Source: Streptomyces ochraceiscleroticus
GTDB lineage: Bacteria; Actinomycetota; Actinomycetes; Streptomycetales; Streptomycetaceae
Length of the DNA stretch: 64,000 nucleotides
Assembly (NCBI RefSeq): GCF_000720485.1
Contig: NZ_JOAX01000004.1
Span: 310,001-374,000, forward strand
Direction: 5' to 3'
How positions within the stretch are numbered: the stretch's first letter is position 1; each line of letters begins with the position of its first letter. Below, in pieces: positions 9,220 to 17,853 of the stretch. Made by a program: the position numbers and the translations under genes. The notes beneath the pieces are model-generated. The model was given only the letters and a program-made list of their open reading frames with translations. It did no database searches and was not told where the DNA came from.

Positions 9220-9411
9220 GGGGCCTGCCTGATGACGGAGTGATGGTGTGGACGGCCAGTGCCCGGGAGAGTGCGGGGAAGTTCTTTTCGCTGCGGCAGC
9301 AATTAATGGCCGCGGGACTCACACCTGGTGGCTGAGGAACACGCAACGGCCTGACGCCCGCGTGCAAGCAGGCGGGACGGCCTCAAGGCATGGTGAGAAG
9401 AGAGGGGTGAA
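9220..9411 (-). other. Leader between leader peptide and binding-protein gene; possible attenuator
   Basis: No gene is visible in these 192 nt. Two short pairings share bases and exclude each other: 9349-9353 (GCCTG) with 9369-9373 (CAGGC), and 9357-9361 (CCCGC) with 9372-9376 (GCGGG). A separate hairpin, GCTGC-G-GCAGC, is at 9290-9300. Mutually exclusive pairing after a Cys-containing leader ORF is what translational attenuation would need, but the stems are only 5 bp and no U-run terminator is evident. Confidence 0.3.
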
Positions 9412-9483
9412 TCAGTCGCGGACGGCACAGACCGCGCTGGCCTGTCGACAGAGGTCGACGTGCCTGCGGGCGATGAGGCGCAT
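9412..9483 (-). CDS. Cysteine-containing leader peptide of the actinobacterial sulfur-gene type
   Basis: A 24-codon ORF (23 aa) beginning MRLIARRHVDLCRQASA and containing two Cys (residues 12 and 19). This matches the small 'putative leader peptide' class with an RRHVDL core that precedes sulfur-assimilation and sulfonate-transport genes in Streptomyces. There is no Shine-Dalgarno element, but a good promoter ends about 18 nt upstream, so the transcript has a very short 5' leader. In mycobacteria, polycysteine leader ORFs attenuate the downstream operon when cysteine is plentiful; the same role is inferred here for the importer/FGE/sulfatase operon. The ORF is too short for coding statistics; the call rests on the motif and position. 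Confidence 0.8.
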   Translation of the reverse strand: MRLIARRHVDLCRQASAVCAVRD

Positions 9484-9501
9484 GTCCGGATTCACGCGAG
9501 C

Positions 9502-9531
9502 AATATGACAGTGAGTCCTACGACCGGTCAA
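9502..9531 (-). promoter_or_regulatory. Predicted housekeeping promoter of the sulfatase/importer operon
   Basis: On the minus strand TTGACC (9531-9526) is followed after 18 nt by CATATT (9507-9502), a fair match to vegetative -35/-10 boxes. It overlaps the stop codon of the ROK gene (9528-9530) and would start transcription about 10-12 nt before the leader-peptide ATG. Confidence 0.55.
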
Positions 9532-10790
9532 CCGACGTCCATTGCCGACGCACCGTCAGTTGTTGCGCCCGTATGTACCTCATGTGTCGCCCGTGCCCCG
9601 AGGGACCGCAGAGGCCGCCTGAACAGGGGGTTCAGCACGACGGTGCCGGCCGCGACGGGAAGTACCTCCCGTCCGGCATGTGGACTCACGATGCGTTCCG
9701 GGTCGTCGCACACGTGCGACAGATCGACCGCCGCGCCCCGGATCTCCGCCAAGTACGCCGGGTTCCGGGCACTGGAGATTTCGGTGATCACCACGAGGTC
9801 GGGGTTGAGCACATCGAGCAGCAGCGCGGTGGCACGCCCCACGGCCCTGGCCCGCTCGCGCAGCAGCCGGTCGGCCCGCGCGTCCCCGGCCGCCGCGGCC
9901 TCCACCAACAGCGCGGCATCCGGCTCGGGGACGATGCCGCGGCGCACCGCCGTACGCGCCGTCGCGGTGTCGGAAGCCGTCGCCCCGAGACAGCCGACGC
10001 GCCCGCAGTCGCAGGCCACCGTGGAGTCGGGCACCGGCAGATGGGCCACGTCACCGGCGCCCGCACGCGGCCCGCGGTGCACCACACCCGCGATGCCGAC
10101 CGCGGCATCGACCACATTGCCGACGAAGAGGTGCACCAGACTGCGGCGGGCCGCCGGCCTGCCGAACAGGATCTCCGACTGGGCAATGGCACGGGCGTGA
10201 TTGTCGACCGCGGCGGGCAGGCCCAGCCGTGCGGTGAGGGCGCTGCCGAGCGGGCGGCTCCGCCAGCCCAGCAGGTCGTGCCGGACCACGGTGCCCTCGC
10301 GCGGCTCGATCCAACCGCCCATCGCCGCGCCCACGCCGAGCAACGGCCGCCCGGGCACAGCGGTCGCGACGAACTCCCGCAGCCCGTCCAGTACATGTTC
10401 CTGAAGGTGCTCGGTGGAGATCCCCTCGTGCGGGAACACCTCCTTGGCCAGCACCGTGCCGCGCAGGTCCACGATGCCGAACGTCGAGGCGGGCACGCCG
10501 ATGTGGACTCCCGCGGCGACCGGTCCGCCGTCGCCGGTGTGCAGGTCGACGGGGACCTGCGGGCGGCCCACGCCACCGCTTTCGGCGCGGCCCGGCACCT
10601 CGCGGACCAGGCCGAGCCGGGTGAGGTCCGTGCACTGCCGGGAGACGGCCGCGGGACTCAGCCCGGACAGCCTGGCGATGCGACTGCGCGCCACGGGGCC
10701 GTGATCGAGCACTGTCCTCAGCACGGCGGCGGTGTTGGCTTCGCGGCGCCCGTCGCCCGCCATGCGCGGACCGGGGGTGGCAAGTGTCAT
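9528..10790 (-). CDS. ROK-family transcriptional regulator (NagC/XylR type)
   Basis: 420-aa repressor with an N-terminal winged helix-turn-helix (about residues 14-75, containing [20 protein letters not shown]) and a C-terminal ROK sugar-kinase-like domain. The zinc motif CDCGRVGC is present, preceded by [10 protein letters not shown], the usual metal-His region. The start is supported by AGGAAGG at 10798-10804, 7 nt upstream. ROK repressors normally bind sugars or sugar derivatives. It lies directly upstream of, and in the same direction as, the sulfatase operon, whose promoter overlaps its stop codon, so it is the obvious candidate regulator and hints at a sulfated-sugar substrate. That link is inference. 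Confidence 0.92.
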   Translation of the reverse strand: MTLATPGPRMAGDGRREANTAAVLRTVLDHGPVARSRIARLSGLSPAAVSRQCTDLTRLGLVREVPGRAESGGVGRPQVPVDLHTGDGGPVAAGVHIGVPASTFGIVDLRGTVLAKEVFPHEGISTEHLQEHVLDGLREFVATAVPGRPLLGVGAAMGGWIEPREGTVVRHDLLGWRSRPLGSALTARLGLPAAVDNHARAIAQSEILFGRPAARRSLVHLFVGNVVDAAVGIAGVVHRGPRAGAGDVAHLPVPDSTVACDCGRVGCLGATASDTATARTAVRRGIVPEPDAALLVEAAAAGDARADRLLRERARAVGRATALLLDVLNPDLVVITEISSARNPAYLAEIRGAAVDLSHVCDDPERIVSPHAGREVLPVAAGTVVLNPLFRRPLRSLGARATHEVHTGATTDGASAMDVG

Positions 10791-11187
10791 CGGTCGGCCT
10801 TCCTGGTTTTCCTATGTGGTTCGCACATTGCCGCAGTTGGTTCTCACGTTGCCGGAGTGTGAAATCCGTTCGCCGGGGAGACGGCGAGACAACAGTGGGC
10901 GCCCGAGCGGCTCCGCGCTTCCGCTTCTGTCCCAGCGATGTGGTCATCGTCGCTGGTCAGGGCCGGTTTCGCAGCCGGACGCCGATGATGCGAAGACACC
11001 GGCGCAGAGGCCGATTGAACCATCAGGGAGTGCTGTGCGGGGAGCCCGCGACCGCTTGACGCACCTTCACGGACGCTGCGACGCTCCCGGGCATTACTTC
11101 CGCTCCGAGTCGAATTCCACGCCGAATCGAGCCCGGACGTCCTCCACCTCCGCCTCCGCCTCCGCCTCCCGAAGGGACATCCCCGTC
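10791..11187. other. Divergent intergenic region between ROK gene and alkylsulfatase gene
   Basis: About 400 bp between divergent genes. Besides the 21-bp tandem repeat it holds a pyrimidine-rich hexamer tract (CCTCCG repeated about four times, 11141-11170) just before the GAAGGGA element of the plus-strand gene. No convincing -10/-35 pair was found for the plus-strand gene. Confidence 0.4.
10817..10858 (-). promoter_or_regulatory. Tandem 21-bp direct repeat, probable ROK operator
   Basis: Two directly adjacent copies of a 21-bp unit (10817-10837 and 10838-10858) match at 18 of 21 positions, with consensus core TGGTTCKCACRTTGCCG. They end about 13 bp upstream of the Shine-Dalgarno of the ROK gene. 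A 21-bp period is two helical turns, so two regulator molecules would sit on one DNA face; autoregulation is inferred. Confidence 0.55.
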
Positions 11188-12150
11188 ATGACCTCCACCA
11201 CGGCAGCGCCCGCCCCCGCTTCCGCAACGCTCACCGTCGAAAAGGTGGGCGGCCGCCTCGGCGCCGTCATCTCCGGAGTACGCCTCGGCGGCGACCTCCC
11301 GCCCGAGACGGTCGCCGCGATCCGCGCGGCCCTGCTGGAACACAAGGTGGTCTTCTTCCGCGGCCAGGACCATCTGGACGAGGAGAGCCACGAGGAGTTC
11401 GCCACGCTCCTCGGCACCCCGGTGGCGCACCCCACCGTTCCCTCGGCCGACGGCCGCTACGCCCTGCCGATCGACTCCGACTACGGCGGCCGGGCCAACC
11501 AGTGGCACACCGACGTCACCTTCGTCCCCGCCTACCCGGCCTTCTCCATCCTCCGTGCCGTCGTCATCCCGCCCTACGGCGGCAACACCCTGTGGGCCAA
11601 CACCGCGACGGCGTACAGCAACCTCCCCGCACCGCTGCGCGCCCTCGCCGACGGTCTCCGGGCCGTGCACACCAACGACTACGACTACGCAGCGCTGCGT
11701 CCCAACGCCGCGCCCGAGCAGCTCGTCCACTACCGTGAGGTCTTCACCGCCACGAAGTTCCGCACCGAGCACCCGGTGGTCCGGGTGCACCCGGAGACCG
11801 GTGAACGCGTCCTGCTGCTCGGCAACTTCGCACAGCGCATCGCCGGCCTCACCGGAGCGGACTCGCGCGCCCTGGTGAACCTCTTCCAGTCCCACATCGA
11901 GCGGCCGGAGAACACCGTGCGCTGGCAGTGGCAGGTCGGCGACGTGGCGATCTGGGACAACCGCGCCACCCAGCACTACGGCGTGGACGACTCCGACGAC
12001 CACACGCGCAAGCTGCGCCGGGTCACCATCGACGGCGACGTACCAGTGGGCGTGGACGGCCGGCCCTCCGTACTGCTGTCCCCGGAAACCGTGCCCGCGC
12101 CCGCCTTCGGCCCGGCCTCCGGCGCCACCACCACCGCAGTCGAGTCGTAA
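11188..12150 (+). CDS. atsK: Alkylsulfatase, Fe(II)/2-oxoglutarate dioxygenase (AtsK-like, type II)
   Basis: TauD/TfdA-family dioxygenase of 320 aa. From memory of the family it resembles Pseudomonas AtsK most closely ([54 protein letters not shown]), so the expected reaction is oxidative cleavage of a medium-chain alkyl sulfate to aldehyde and sulfate with 2-oxoglutarate. The iron triad is visible: His107 and Asp109 (WHTD) and His263 (ATQHY); Arg277/278 would hold 2-oxoglutarate. The start ATG 11188 follows GAAGGGA at 11171-11177, and upstream in-frame sequence is Pro/Ser-rich and non-conserved. Taurine or another sulfonate is the main alternative substrate. It is followed after 47 bp by a TetR gene in the same direction. 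Confidence 0.88.
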   Translation: MTSTTAAPAPASATLTVEKVGGRLGAVISGVRLGGDLPPETVAAIRAALLEHKVVFFRGQDHLDEESHEEFATLLGTPVAHPTVPSADGRYALPIDSDYGGRANQWHTDVTFVPAYPAFSILRAVVIPPYGGNTLWANTATAYSNLPAPLRALADGLRAVHTNDYDYAALRPNAAPEQLVHYREVFTATKFRTEHPVVRVHPETGERVLLLGNFAQRIAGLTGADSRALVNLFQSHIERPENTVRWQWQVGDVAIWDNRATQHYGVDDSDDHTRKLRRVTIDGDVPVGVDGRPSVLLSPETVPAPAFGPASGATTTAVES

Positions 12151-12197
12151 CCCTAGGATGGGGCGGTATCAAGGCTGCCGAGTCGTGGGGTGAGAGT

Positions 12198-12860
12198 GTG
12201 GGCAAGAGGGGGGCGTCTTCCGGGCCGTCGATGGACAGCGAACTCACCGCGCAGACACTCGAACGCGCCGCTCTCGACCTGCTCGAACGCGATGGTGTGC
12301 TCGGCGGGTTGAACCTGCGCGAGGTAGCCGACCGGGCCGGGGTCAACCGTGGGCTGGTGTACCACTACTTCGGCTCCCGCCGGGATCTGCTGCGCTCGGC
12401 GCTCCGCCGGAACGTACGGGAACGCATCGCCGCCATCCGGCTCCAGGACCGCCCGGCGCGCTTCAGCTCCCGCGTCCGGCACGTGCTGAAGGGCGGCGTC
12501 CGGTACGCGTCGGCCTTCCGGCTGGCGGTCCTCCTGCTCCTCGACGGCGATACACAGCTCCGGTTGATGCCCGACCTGCCGCGTACACAAGAACTCCTGC
12601 GGCAGGATCAGGAGGCGGGGCTGATCGACCGTGATGTCGATCTGGTCGCCCTGCACACCGCTCTGACCTCCCTCTCGACGGGCTACGTCCTTGCGCGCTC
12701 GCGCCTGGCGAAGGAGTTCGGGGTGGGCGTCCGCGAGCTCGATGACCGGTTCATCGGGCTCGCGGAGCGGCTCTGCAGCGCGGTGGACGGCCCGGCCGAG
12801 GACCCCGACGGGCCATCCGAGCGCACCGCCGGACCGTCCGAGGAAAGCGGAAAGGGCTGA
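12198..12860 (+). CDS. TetR-family transcriptional regulator
   Basis: 220-aa regulator. The N-terminal helix-turn-helix is clear (LNLREVADRAGVNRGLVYHYFGSRRDLLRSALRR, quoted in parts: ADRAGVNRGLVYHYFGSR); the C-terminal ligand domain is divergent, with a hydrophobic segment RLAVLLLLDGD. The start is uncertain: GTG 12198 has a GGGGTGA element 4-5 nt upstream, while ATG 12231 lacks one. It follows the alkylsulfatase gene and precedes the transporter gene, whose upstream region carries two palindromes; these are the most likely operators for this protein. The C-terminal 25 residues are Pro/Glu/Ser-rich tail. Confidence 0.85.
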   Translation: MGKRGASSGPSMDSELTAQTLERAALDLLERDGVLGGLNLREVADRAGVNRGLVYHYFGSRRDLLRSALRRNVRERIAAIRLQDRPARFSSRVRHVLKGGVRYASAFRLAVLLLLDGDTQLRLMPDLPRTQELLRQDQEAGLIDRDVDLVALHTALTSLSTGYVLARSRLAKEFGVGVRELDDRFIGLAERLCSAVDGPAEDPDGPSERTAGPSEESGKG

Positions 12861-12937
12861 CTCCGGACCTGCCTCGGCGGACAGGCGTATCTGCAGGTCA
12901 CCGCGTCAATACCGGCTTGGCTGCGCCCTGTTGAAGC

Positions 12938-12958
12938 TTAGCGTTTCGCTAAAACGCT
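12938..12958. promoter_or_regulatory. Nested inverted repeats with CGCTAAA, probable operator
   Basis: Two overlapping perfect inverted repeats: TTAGCG-TTT-CGCTAA (12938-12952) and AGCGTTT-CGCTA-AAACGCT (12940-12958). CGCTAAA recurs at 12981-12987, next to a possible -35 TTGACG (12972-12977). They lie between the TetR gene and the transporter gene, so binding by that TetR protein is the simplest reading. Confidence 0.55.
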
Positions 12959-13009
12959 GGCGCCCACCCCGTTGACGGAACGCTAAAGGACCGGTTTCAT
13001 CGGTGTCGC

Positions 13010-13035
13010 CCGGGCATACCACGCGGTATGCCCGG
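13010..13035. promoter_or_regulatory. Perfect 11-bp inverted repeat upstream of transporter gene
   Basis: CCGGGCATACC - ACGC - GGTATGCCCGG, 11-bp arms and a 4-nt spacer, ending 15 bp before the AGGAGG element of the next gene. It may be an operator in the leader or an RNA hairpin near the ribosome site. It is not followed by a T-run and sits 150 bp after the TetR stop, so a simple terminator is less likely. Confidence 0.6.
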
Positions 13036-13063
13036 CTCCCTTCAGCGTCCAGGAGGCCACACG

Positions 13064-14401
13064 ATGACGGCTCCGCAAGTTGTCGGACGATCCGGCGTGC
13101 GCGGCACGGGCGAGACCACGCGGCGCACCATGCGCGGCTGGGCGGTCACCGCGATGGTGGTCGCGCTGATGGTGATCAACTTCGCGGACAAGGCGGTGCT
13201 GGGGCTCGCCGCCGCCCCGATCATGAAGGAGTTCGGCCTCACCGCCGGCGAGTACGGTGCGATCGCCAGCAGCTTCTACCTGCTGTTCAGCCTGTCGGCG
13301 GTGATCGTCGGGTTCCTCTCCAACCGGGTGCGGACGACGTGGATCCTCGCGGCGCTCGCCGTGCTGTGGTCGCTGACCGCATTGCCCGTACTGCTGGCCG
13401 CCAGCGTCCCCGCGCTGTACGTCAGCCGCATCGCACTGGGCGCGGCGGAGGGTCCGACCGCGCCGATGGCCGTGCACGCGGTACAGAAGTGGTTCCCCGA
13501 GCGCTCCCGATCGGTGCCGACGGCGCTGACCAACATGGGCGGCGCCCTCGGCCTGGCGATCGCCGCTCCGACACTGGTGTACTTCATCACGCACCACGGC
13601 TGGCGGTCGGCCTTCGCCGCCCTCGCGGCGGCAGGGCTCGCCTGGGTCGTGTTGTGGGCGTTCATCGGCCGCGAGGGCCCCTTGGACACCTACGATGCCG
13701 GGCTGCACGGCGCGGAGAACAGGGGCGCCGAGAACACGGACGCCCGCGTCGAGCCGCACGTCTCATACCGCCGGCTGTTCTTCAACGGCACCTGGCTGGG
13801 CACGCTCGCCGCGGGGATCGGCGCCTACTGGGCGCTGGCGCTCAACGTGGCATGGCTTCCGGCGTACCTGGAGACCTCACTCGGGTACACCGCGGCCGGG
13901 GCCGGCAATCTCGTGGTCGTCCCGCACATCGTCAGCGCGGCAGTGCTGCTGCTCGTCCCCTGGCTCTCGGGCCGCTGGATGCGCGGCGGAGCGAGCGGCC
14001 GCGTCGCCCGGGGCGTCACCGGCGGCCTGGTGGTGATCGTCGCCGGGGTGTGCATGTTCGCTCTCCCCTACGCCGGCGACGGCTTGGCCGTGCTCCTGAT
14101 GACGCTCGCGTTCGGTCTGCCCAGTGCGGTGTTCCCGCTGAACTACCTCATCGGGGCACAGGTCGTACCCGTCCGCCGGCGGGGCGCGGTGCTGGCCACC
14201 AGTACCGCGCTGGTGACCCTGGCGGGCGTCGTCGCCCCCGCCGTCACCGGCTGGATCATCGACGCGGCACCGTCGCCGGGCTCGGGTTTCCACGGGGCCT
14301 TCGCCGTGTGCGCCGGACTGATGATCGTCGGCGGCCTCATCGGCGTGCTGACCATCAACCCGGAACGCGAGGCCCGCCGCTTCCAGCTGACGTCAGGCTG
14401 A
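13064..14401 (+). CDS. MFS transporter, ACS (anion:cation symporter) type
   Basis: 445-aa importer with about 12 membrane helices. ACS-family landmarks: NFADKAVLGLAAAPIMKEFGL after helix 1, RIALGAAEGPTAPMAVHAVQKWFPE in helix 4 and the following loop, and an AENRGAEN-type charged central loop. Substrates of this family are organic anions such as carboxylates and sulfonates. The start ATG 13064 has AGGAGG 7 nt upstream (13051-13056); an upstream in-frame ATG at 13028 lies inside the palindrome and is unlikely. It heads a probable operon with the acyl-CoA synthetase-like and DUF1254 genes. A paralogous transporter with the same ADKAV motif is at 38.9-40.2 kb. Confidence 0.92.
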   Translation: MTAPQVVGRSGVRGTGETTRRTMRGWAVTAMVVALMVINFADKAVLGLAAAPIMKEFGLTAGEYGAIASSFYLLFSLSAVIVGFLSNRVRTTWILAALAVLWSLTALPVLLAASVPALYVSRIALGAAEGPTAPMAVHAVQKWFPERSRSVPTALTNMGGALGLAIAAPTLVYFITHHGWRSAFAALAAAGLAWVVLWAFIGREGPLDTYDAGLHGAENRGAENTDARVEPHVSYRRLFFNGTWLGTLAAGIGAYWALALNVAWLPAYLETSLGYTAAGAGNLVVVPHIVSAAVLLLVPWLSGRWMRGGASGRVARGVTGGLVVIVAGVCMFALPYAGDGLAVLLMTLAFGLPSAVFPLNYLIGAQVVPVRRRGAVLATSTALVTLAGVVAPAVTGWIIDAAPSPGSGFHGAFAVCAGLMIVGGLIGVLTINPEREARRFQLTSG

Positions 14402-14437
14402 CCAGCTGATTCCCGTACCGAGTCACGGAGGTGCTCG

Positions 14438-16480
14438 ATGTCCGATCCGCTCGACGCGCTCTTCTTTCCCCGCAGAATCGGTGTGATCGGGTTGTCGGCG
14501 CGCCCCGGCACCTGGGGCCGCCGCGTCGTCGAACTGCTGCAGGCAGGAGGTTACGAGGGCGAGGTCTACGCCGTCGAGCCGCGGGACCCCGATCCCGGGC
14601 TCCCCGTCATCGACGACCTCGTGGCCGCGGGACACCTCCTCGACCTGCTGGTCATCGCCGTGCCGGCCGCATCCGCCATCGACGTGGTCGAGCGGGCGCG
14701 GCGCGGTGGGGTGGGAGCGGTGGTCCTGTTCTCGGCCGGATTCGCCGAGGACGGCCCGGAAGGCCGCGGCCGGCAGGAACGGCTGCGTGCCGCCGCGGGC
14801 GACATGCCCCTGCTCGGCCCGAACTGCCTCGGCGTGATCAGCAAGCCCGCCGCTGCCGCGGTGACCGCGTCCGCGTACGTGGCACGCCCCGCACCACCGC
14901 CCGGACCGCTGGCCATCGTCACCCAGAGCGGCGCGATGGGATTCGTACTGGCCGGTCTCCTCAATCAGCGCGGCGCCGCGTACTCCTACTACGCGAGCGT
15001 GGGCAACGAGGCGTGCCTGCAACTCACCGATGTCGGCGGCTACCTGCTGGAACGGCCCGACGTGCACGTCCTTGGCCTGTACGTGGAACAGGTGCGGGAC
15101 CCCGCGGCACTGACCCGGCTCGGCCGTCGGGCAGCCGCACTCGGCAAGCGCGTCGTGGTCCTGAAGTCCGGTGTGAGCGAGGCGGGTGGCCGGGCCACCC
15201 TCTCGCACACCGCGGCCGTCGCGGGCGACCATCTGCTGTTCAGCGCGCTGTGCCGGGACTCCGGGATCGTCGTGGCCGGGGACGACGAGTCGTTCGCCGA
15301 CCTGATGACCGCGATGCAACGCCCGATCGCACTGCCCCCGCGCCCGCGGTTCGCCGTGCTGTCCATGTCCGGTGGCGCCGGGGCGGTGATCGCCGACCGG
15401 CTGGCAGCGCTCGGTGCCGAGGTGCCGGAACTGGGGCCGCGCACGCGGGCTGCCGTGGCAGCGCTGGAGCTGGCGGGGGTGGCCGCGATCGACAACCCGA
15501 TCGACCTGGGCGGTCAGTTCTACCGGAAAACGGACGCGTTCGGCGAACTGCTCACGACGTTGGACAAGGACGCGTCGCTGGACGGCATCGTCTGCTACTT
15601 CACCTTCGGCGACCAGTTCCCGGAGGTGTACCACCGGCTCGCCGTCACGCTCGCCGGCCTGGAGACCCCCGGCTGGCTGATCTGGGCCTGTCCCCCTGAC
15701 GGTGCGTTGGCCGACACCCCTGCCGGCGTCGTCCATACGAGCATCGCGAGCCTGATGCGCGCACTCCCCGGCCTCGTACGCGCACCCGATCCCGAACTGC
15801 TCGACGAGGACACGACAGCGGCCGTGAAAGCAGCGGCGATGAGGGCCGCGGCCCGCCTGCCGCGCGAGCCCGGTGTGGTGACCGAGGTACTCGCGAGCAC
15901 GCTCCTCGGCGAGCTCGGTGTGCCGTACGTGGAGTCCGTCACCACGACGCCGTACGACAACGGGCCGTTCGTCGTCAAGATCGACTCTCCGGACGCCCCG
16001 CACCGCGCCCGGCTCGGCCTCGTACGCCTGGGGGTCTCGGGCGCCGACGTCCCCAAGGTGACTTCCGCTCTGCTGGACAGGGCCGATGAGCTGCGCCTGC
16101 GCGACGTACAGGCAGTAGTGCAGCCTCAGCTCTCCCACTGCGGGGAACTGTCCGTGGGAGCCGTCCGCGACCCCCACTACGGGCCGGCCCTCGTCATCGG
16201 CCCGGGCGGCGCTCACGCGGAAGACGCGGACGAGGCACGGCACGCCATCCCGCTCCCCGCTGCCCCGGGCGCCGTACAACACGTGGCTGCGACGCTGGCC
16301 GCCACGTACCCCGGGCTCGATCACACCGCAATCGCCGAGATCTTGTCGCTGCTCGCCGAGTTCCTCATGCAAGCACCGACCGTGGCCGAACTCGACATCA
16401 ACCCGCTGCTCGTCCGCACCGACGGCTCCGCGGTCGCCGTCGACTCACTCATCGTGCTGTCCAAGGAGATACGGTCATGA
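14438..16480 (+). CDS. Acetate-CoA ligase (NDP-forming)/acyl-CoA synthetase-like protein
   Basis: 680 aa. Order of domains: CoA-binding Rossmann domain (FPRRIGVIGLSARPGTWGRR), succinyl-CoA-ligase-like flavodoxin domains (VTQSGAMG; SHTAAVAGD with the His expected to be phosphorylated in the catalytic cycle), and a C-terminal ATP-grasp region (VVKIDSPDAPHRARLGLVRLG, VAELDINPLLV). Such proteins convert a carboxylate to its CoA thioester with ATP or GTP. The ATP-grasp part is short, about 210 residues. Its stop overlaps the next start (ATGA). In context it could activate the acid obtained from the aldehyde released by the alkylsulfatase; that is inference. Confidence 0.85.
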   Translation: MSDPLDALFFPRRIGVIGLSARPGTWGRRVVELLQAGGYEGEVYAVEPRDPDPGLPVIDDLVAAGHLLDLLVIAVPAASAIDVVERARRGGVGAVVLFSAGFAEDGPEGRGRQERLRAAAGDMPLLGPNCLGVISKPAAAAVTASAYVARPAPPPGPLAIVTQSGAMGFVLAGLLNQRGAAYSYYASVGNEACLQLTDVGGYLLERPDVHVLGLYVEQVRDPAALTRLGRRAAALGKRVVVLKSGVSEAGGRATLSHTAAVAGDHLLFSALCRDSGIVVAGDDESFADLMTAMQRPIALPPRPRFAVLSMSGGAGAVIADRLAALGAEVPELGPRTRAAVAALELAGVAAIDNPIDLGGQFYRKTDAFGELLTTLDKDASLDGIVCYFTFGDQFPEVYHRLAVTLAGLETPGWLIWACPPDGALADTPAGVVHTSIASLMRALPGLVRAPDPELLDEDTTAAVKAAAMRAAARLPREPGVVTEVLASTLLGELGVPYVESVTTTPYDNGPFVVKIDSPDAPHRARLGLVRLGVSGADVPKVTSALLDRADELRLRDVQAVVQPQLSHCGELSVGAVRDPHYGPALVIGPGGAHAEDADEARHAIPLPAAPGAVQHVAATLAATYPGLDHTAIAEILSLLAEFLMQAPTVAELDINPLLVRTDGSAVAVDSLIVLSKEIRS

Positions 16481-17793
16481 GCACTGCCGGATTCGGAATC
16501 GTCAAGCGTGCCACGGATACCTTCGCCATCGGCGTCGAGGCTTATGTGTGGGGCTATCCGCTGGTCCTGATGGAACGCACCAGGAAACTGCTCACACACA
16601 AAAACCACCGCGGCAGCGCCCCTCTCAACACGCTTCGCCACCGTGCCAAACTGGCAACGCCACGCGACCGCGAAATCGTCAAGCCGAACAATGACACCCT
16701 CTACTCCATCGCCTGGCTCGACCTGGCGAGCGGGCCGCTCGTCCTCGACGTCCCCGACGTCAGCGGGCGTTATTACAGCTTCCAGTTTCTGGATGCCTAC
16801 ACCAACACCTGGGCATATGTGGGCCGTCGCACAACGGGCACAGAAGCCGGCCGCCACCTCATCGTCGGGCCTCAATGGCACGGAGAAAGCACCGGTCTTC
16901 CGGTTCTGAAGTCCCCGACCAACACCGTCTGGCTGCTCGGGCGGACGATCGTCGACGGGGAAGGCGATCTCAAGGCCGCATCGGAACTCATCAATCAGTA
17001 CCGGCTGACACCGGCCGACGAGAGCGACCGTACTGCGGAATGGTCGACGGGACCGCTGCTCTCCCCGCACGAGATCGGCGCCGCGGGCATCTCCTTCTTC
17101 GATGAACTGGGCGCCGCGCTCGAAGTCAATCCCCCGCCCGCGACGGAAACCGCCCTCCTCGACAGCTTCGCCTCCCTCGGTATCGGGCCGGGGCGCCGTC
17201 CCTCTCAGGACGTACCCGAGGGCGTGGCCAGGCTGGCCCTTGAGCAGGCGGTCCACTTCGGCGACCGTCTCCTGAAGACCAGGGGCTCGACGAGGGGTGC
17301 GAAGAAAGACGAAAAGGGGGCCGGATGGTCCTACGATCTCGACCTCGGCAGCTACGGGCAGAATCACCTGCTCCGCGCGATCATCGCCCAGCACGGCCTC
17401 GGCGCGCTCACCGCGGAAGAAGCCGTCTACGCCAGTACTCGGCTGGACGCGGCCGGCCATCAGCTCACCGGCGAAAACACCTACCGGCTGCATTTTGATG
17501 CCGACCGGCTGCCGCCCGTGGACGCCTTCTGGTCTCTCACGGCCTACGACGAGGAGAATTTCCTCGTCGAGAACGACATCAACCGGTACGCCATCGGTGA
17601 CCGAACCCCCGGTCTCACCTACAACAGCGACGGGTCCCTCGACATTTTCGTCCAGCGCCAGGAACCCGCCGACTGCCCGTCGAACTGGCTGCCCGCACCG
17701 TCCGGAAAGTTCGAACTGACCCTGCGGTTCTACCAGCCGCGCGAAGAGATGCTCCAAGGGAAATACCCTCTGCCGCCCATCCAGCGCCGCTGA
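16477..17793 (+). CDS. DUF1254/DUF1214 domain protein
   Basis: 438 aa. The N-terminal DUF1254 region (about residues 15-165) has EAYVWGYPLVLMERTR and NNDTLYSIAWLDL; the C-terminal DUF1214 region (about 310-430) has VDAFWSLTAYDEENFLVEN, IGDRTPGL and NWLPAPSGKFELTLRFY. No signal peptide or membrane helix. The biochemical role of this family is not established; members often sit beside catabolic and stress genes. Here it is translationally coupled (ATGA) to the acyl-CoA synthetase-like gene and precedes the alkylsulfatase-like gene by 60 bp, so a part in the same organic-sulfate or fatty-acid pathway is plausible. Confidence 0.88.
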   Translation: MSTAGFGIVKRATDTFAIGVEAYVWGYPLVLMERTRKLLTHKNHRGSAPLNTLRHRAKLATPRDREIVKPNNDTLYSIAWLDLASGPLVLDVPDVSGRYYSFQFLDAYTNTWAYVGRRTTGTEAGRHLIVGPQWHGESTGLPVLKSPTNTVWLLGRTIVDGEGDLKAASELINQYRLTPADESDRTAEWSTGPLLSPHEIGAAGISFFDELGAALEVNPPPATETALLDSFASLGIGPGRRPSQDVPEGVARLALEQAVHFGDRLLKTRGSTRGAKKDEKGAGWSYDLDLGSYGQNHLLRAIIAQHGLGALTAEEAVYASTRLDAAGHQLTGENTYRLHFDADRLPPVDAFWSLTAYDEENFLVENDINRYAIGDRTPGLTYNSDGSLDIFVQRQEPADCPSNWLPAPSGKFELTLRFYQPREEMLQGKYPLPPIQRR

Positions 17794-17853
17794 TCAAAGT
17801 CACCACCGACCGCACATCCCCACGGCAGGACACCGAATCGAGGAGCTTCCGCC

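Noticed and set aside
10988..11059. Second possible leader peptide, 23 codons starting [10 protein letters not shown] with one Cys, upstream of the alkylsulfatase gene
   Set aside because: Same length as the convincing leader at 9412-9483 and also begins with RRH, but lacks the HVDL core and the A-x-C ending, and no promoter or ribosome site supports it.
11141..11170. CCTCCG hexamer tract as a microsatellite or regulatory repeat
   Set aside because: Short, imperfect and of ordinary composition for this genome; no partner feature.
12861..12937. Terminator after the TetR gene at 12.2-12.9 kb
   Set aside because: No stem of useful length directly follows the stop; the nearby palindromes fit operator positions better.
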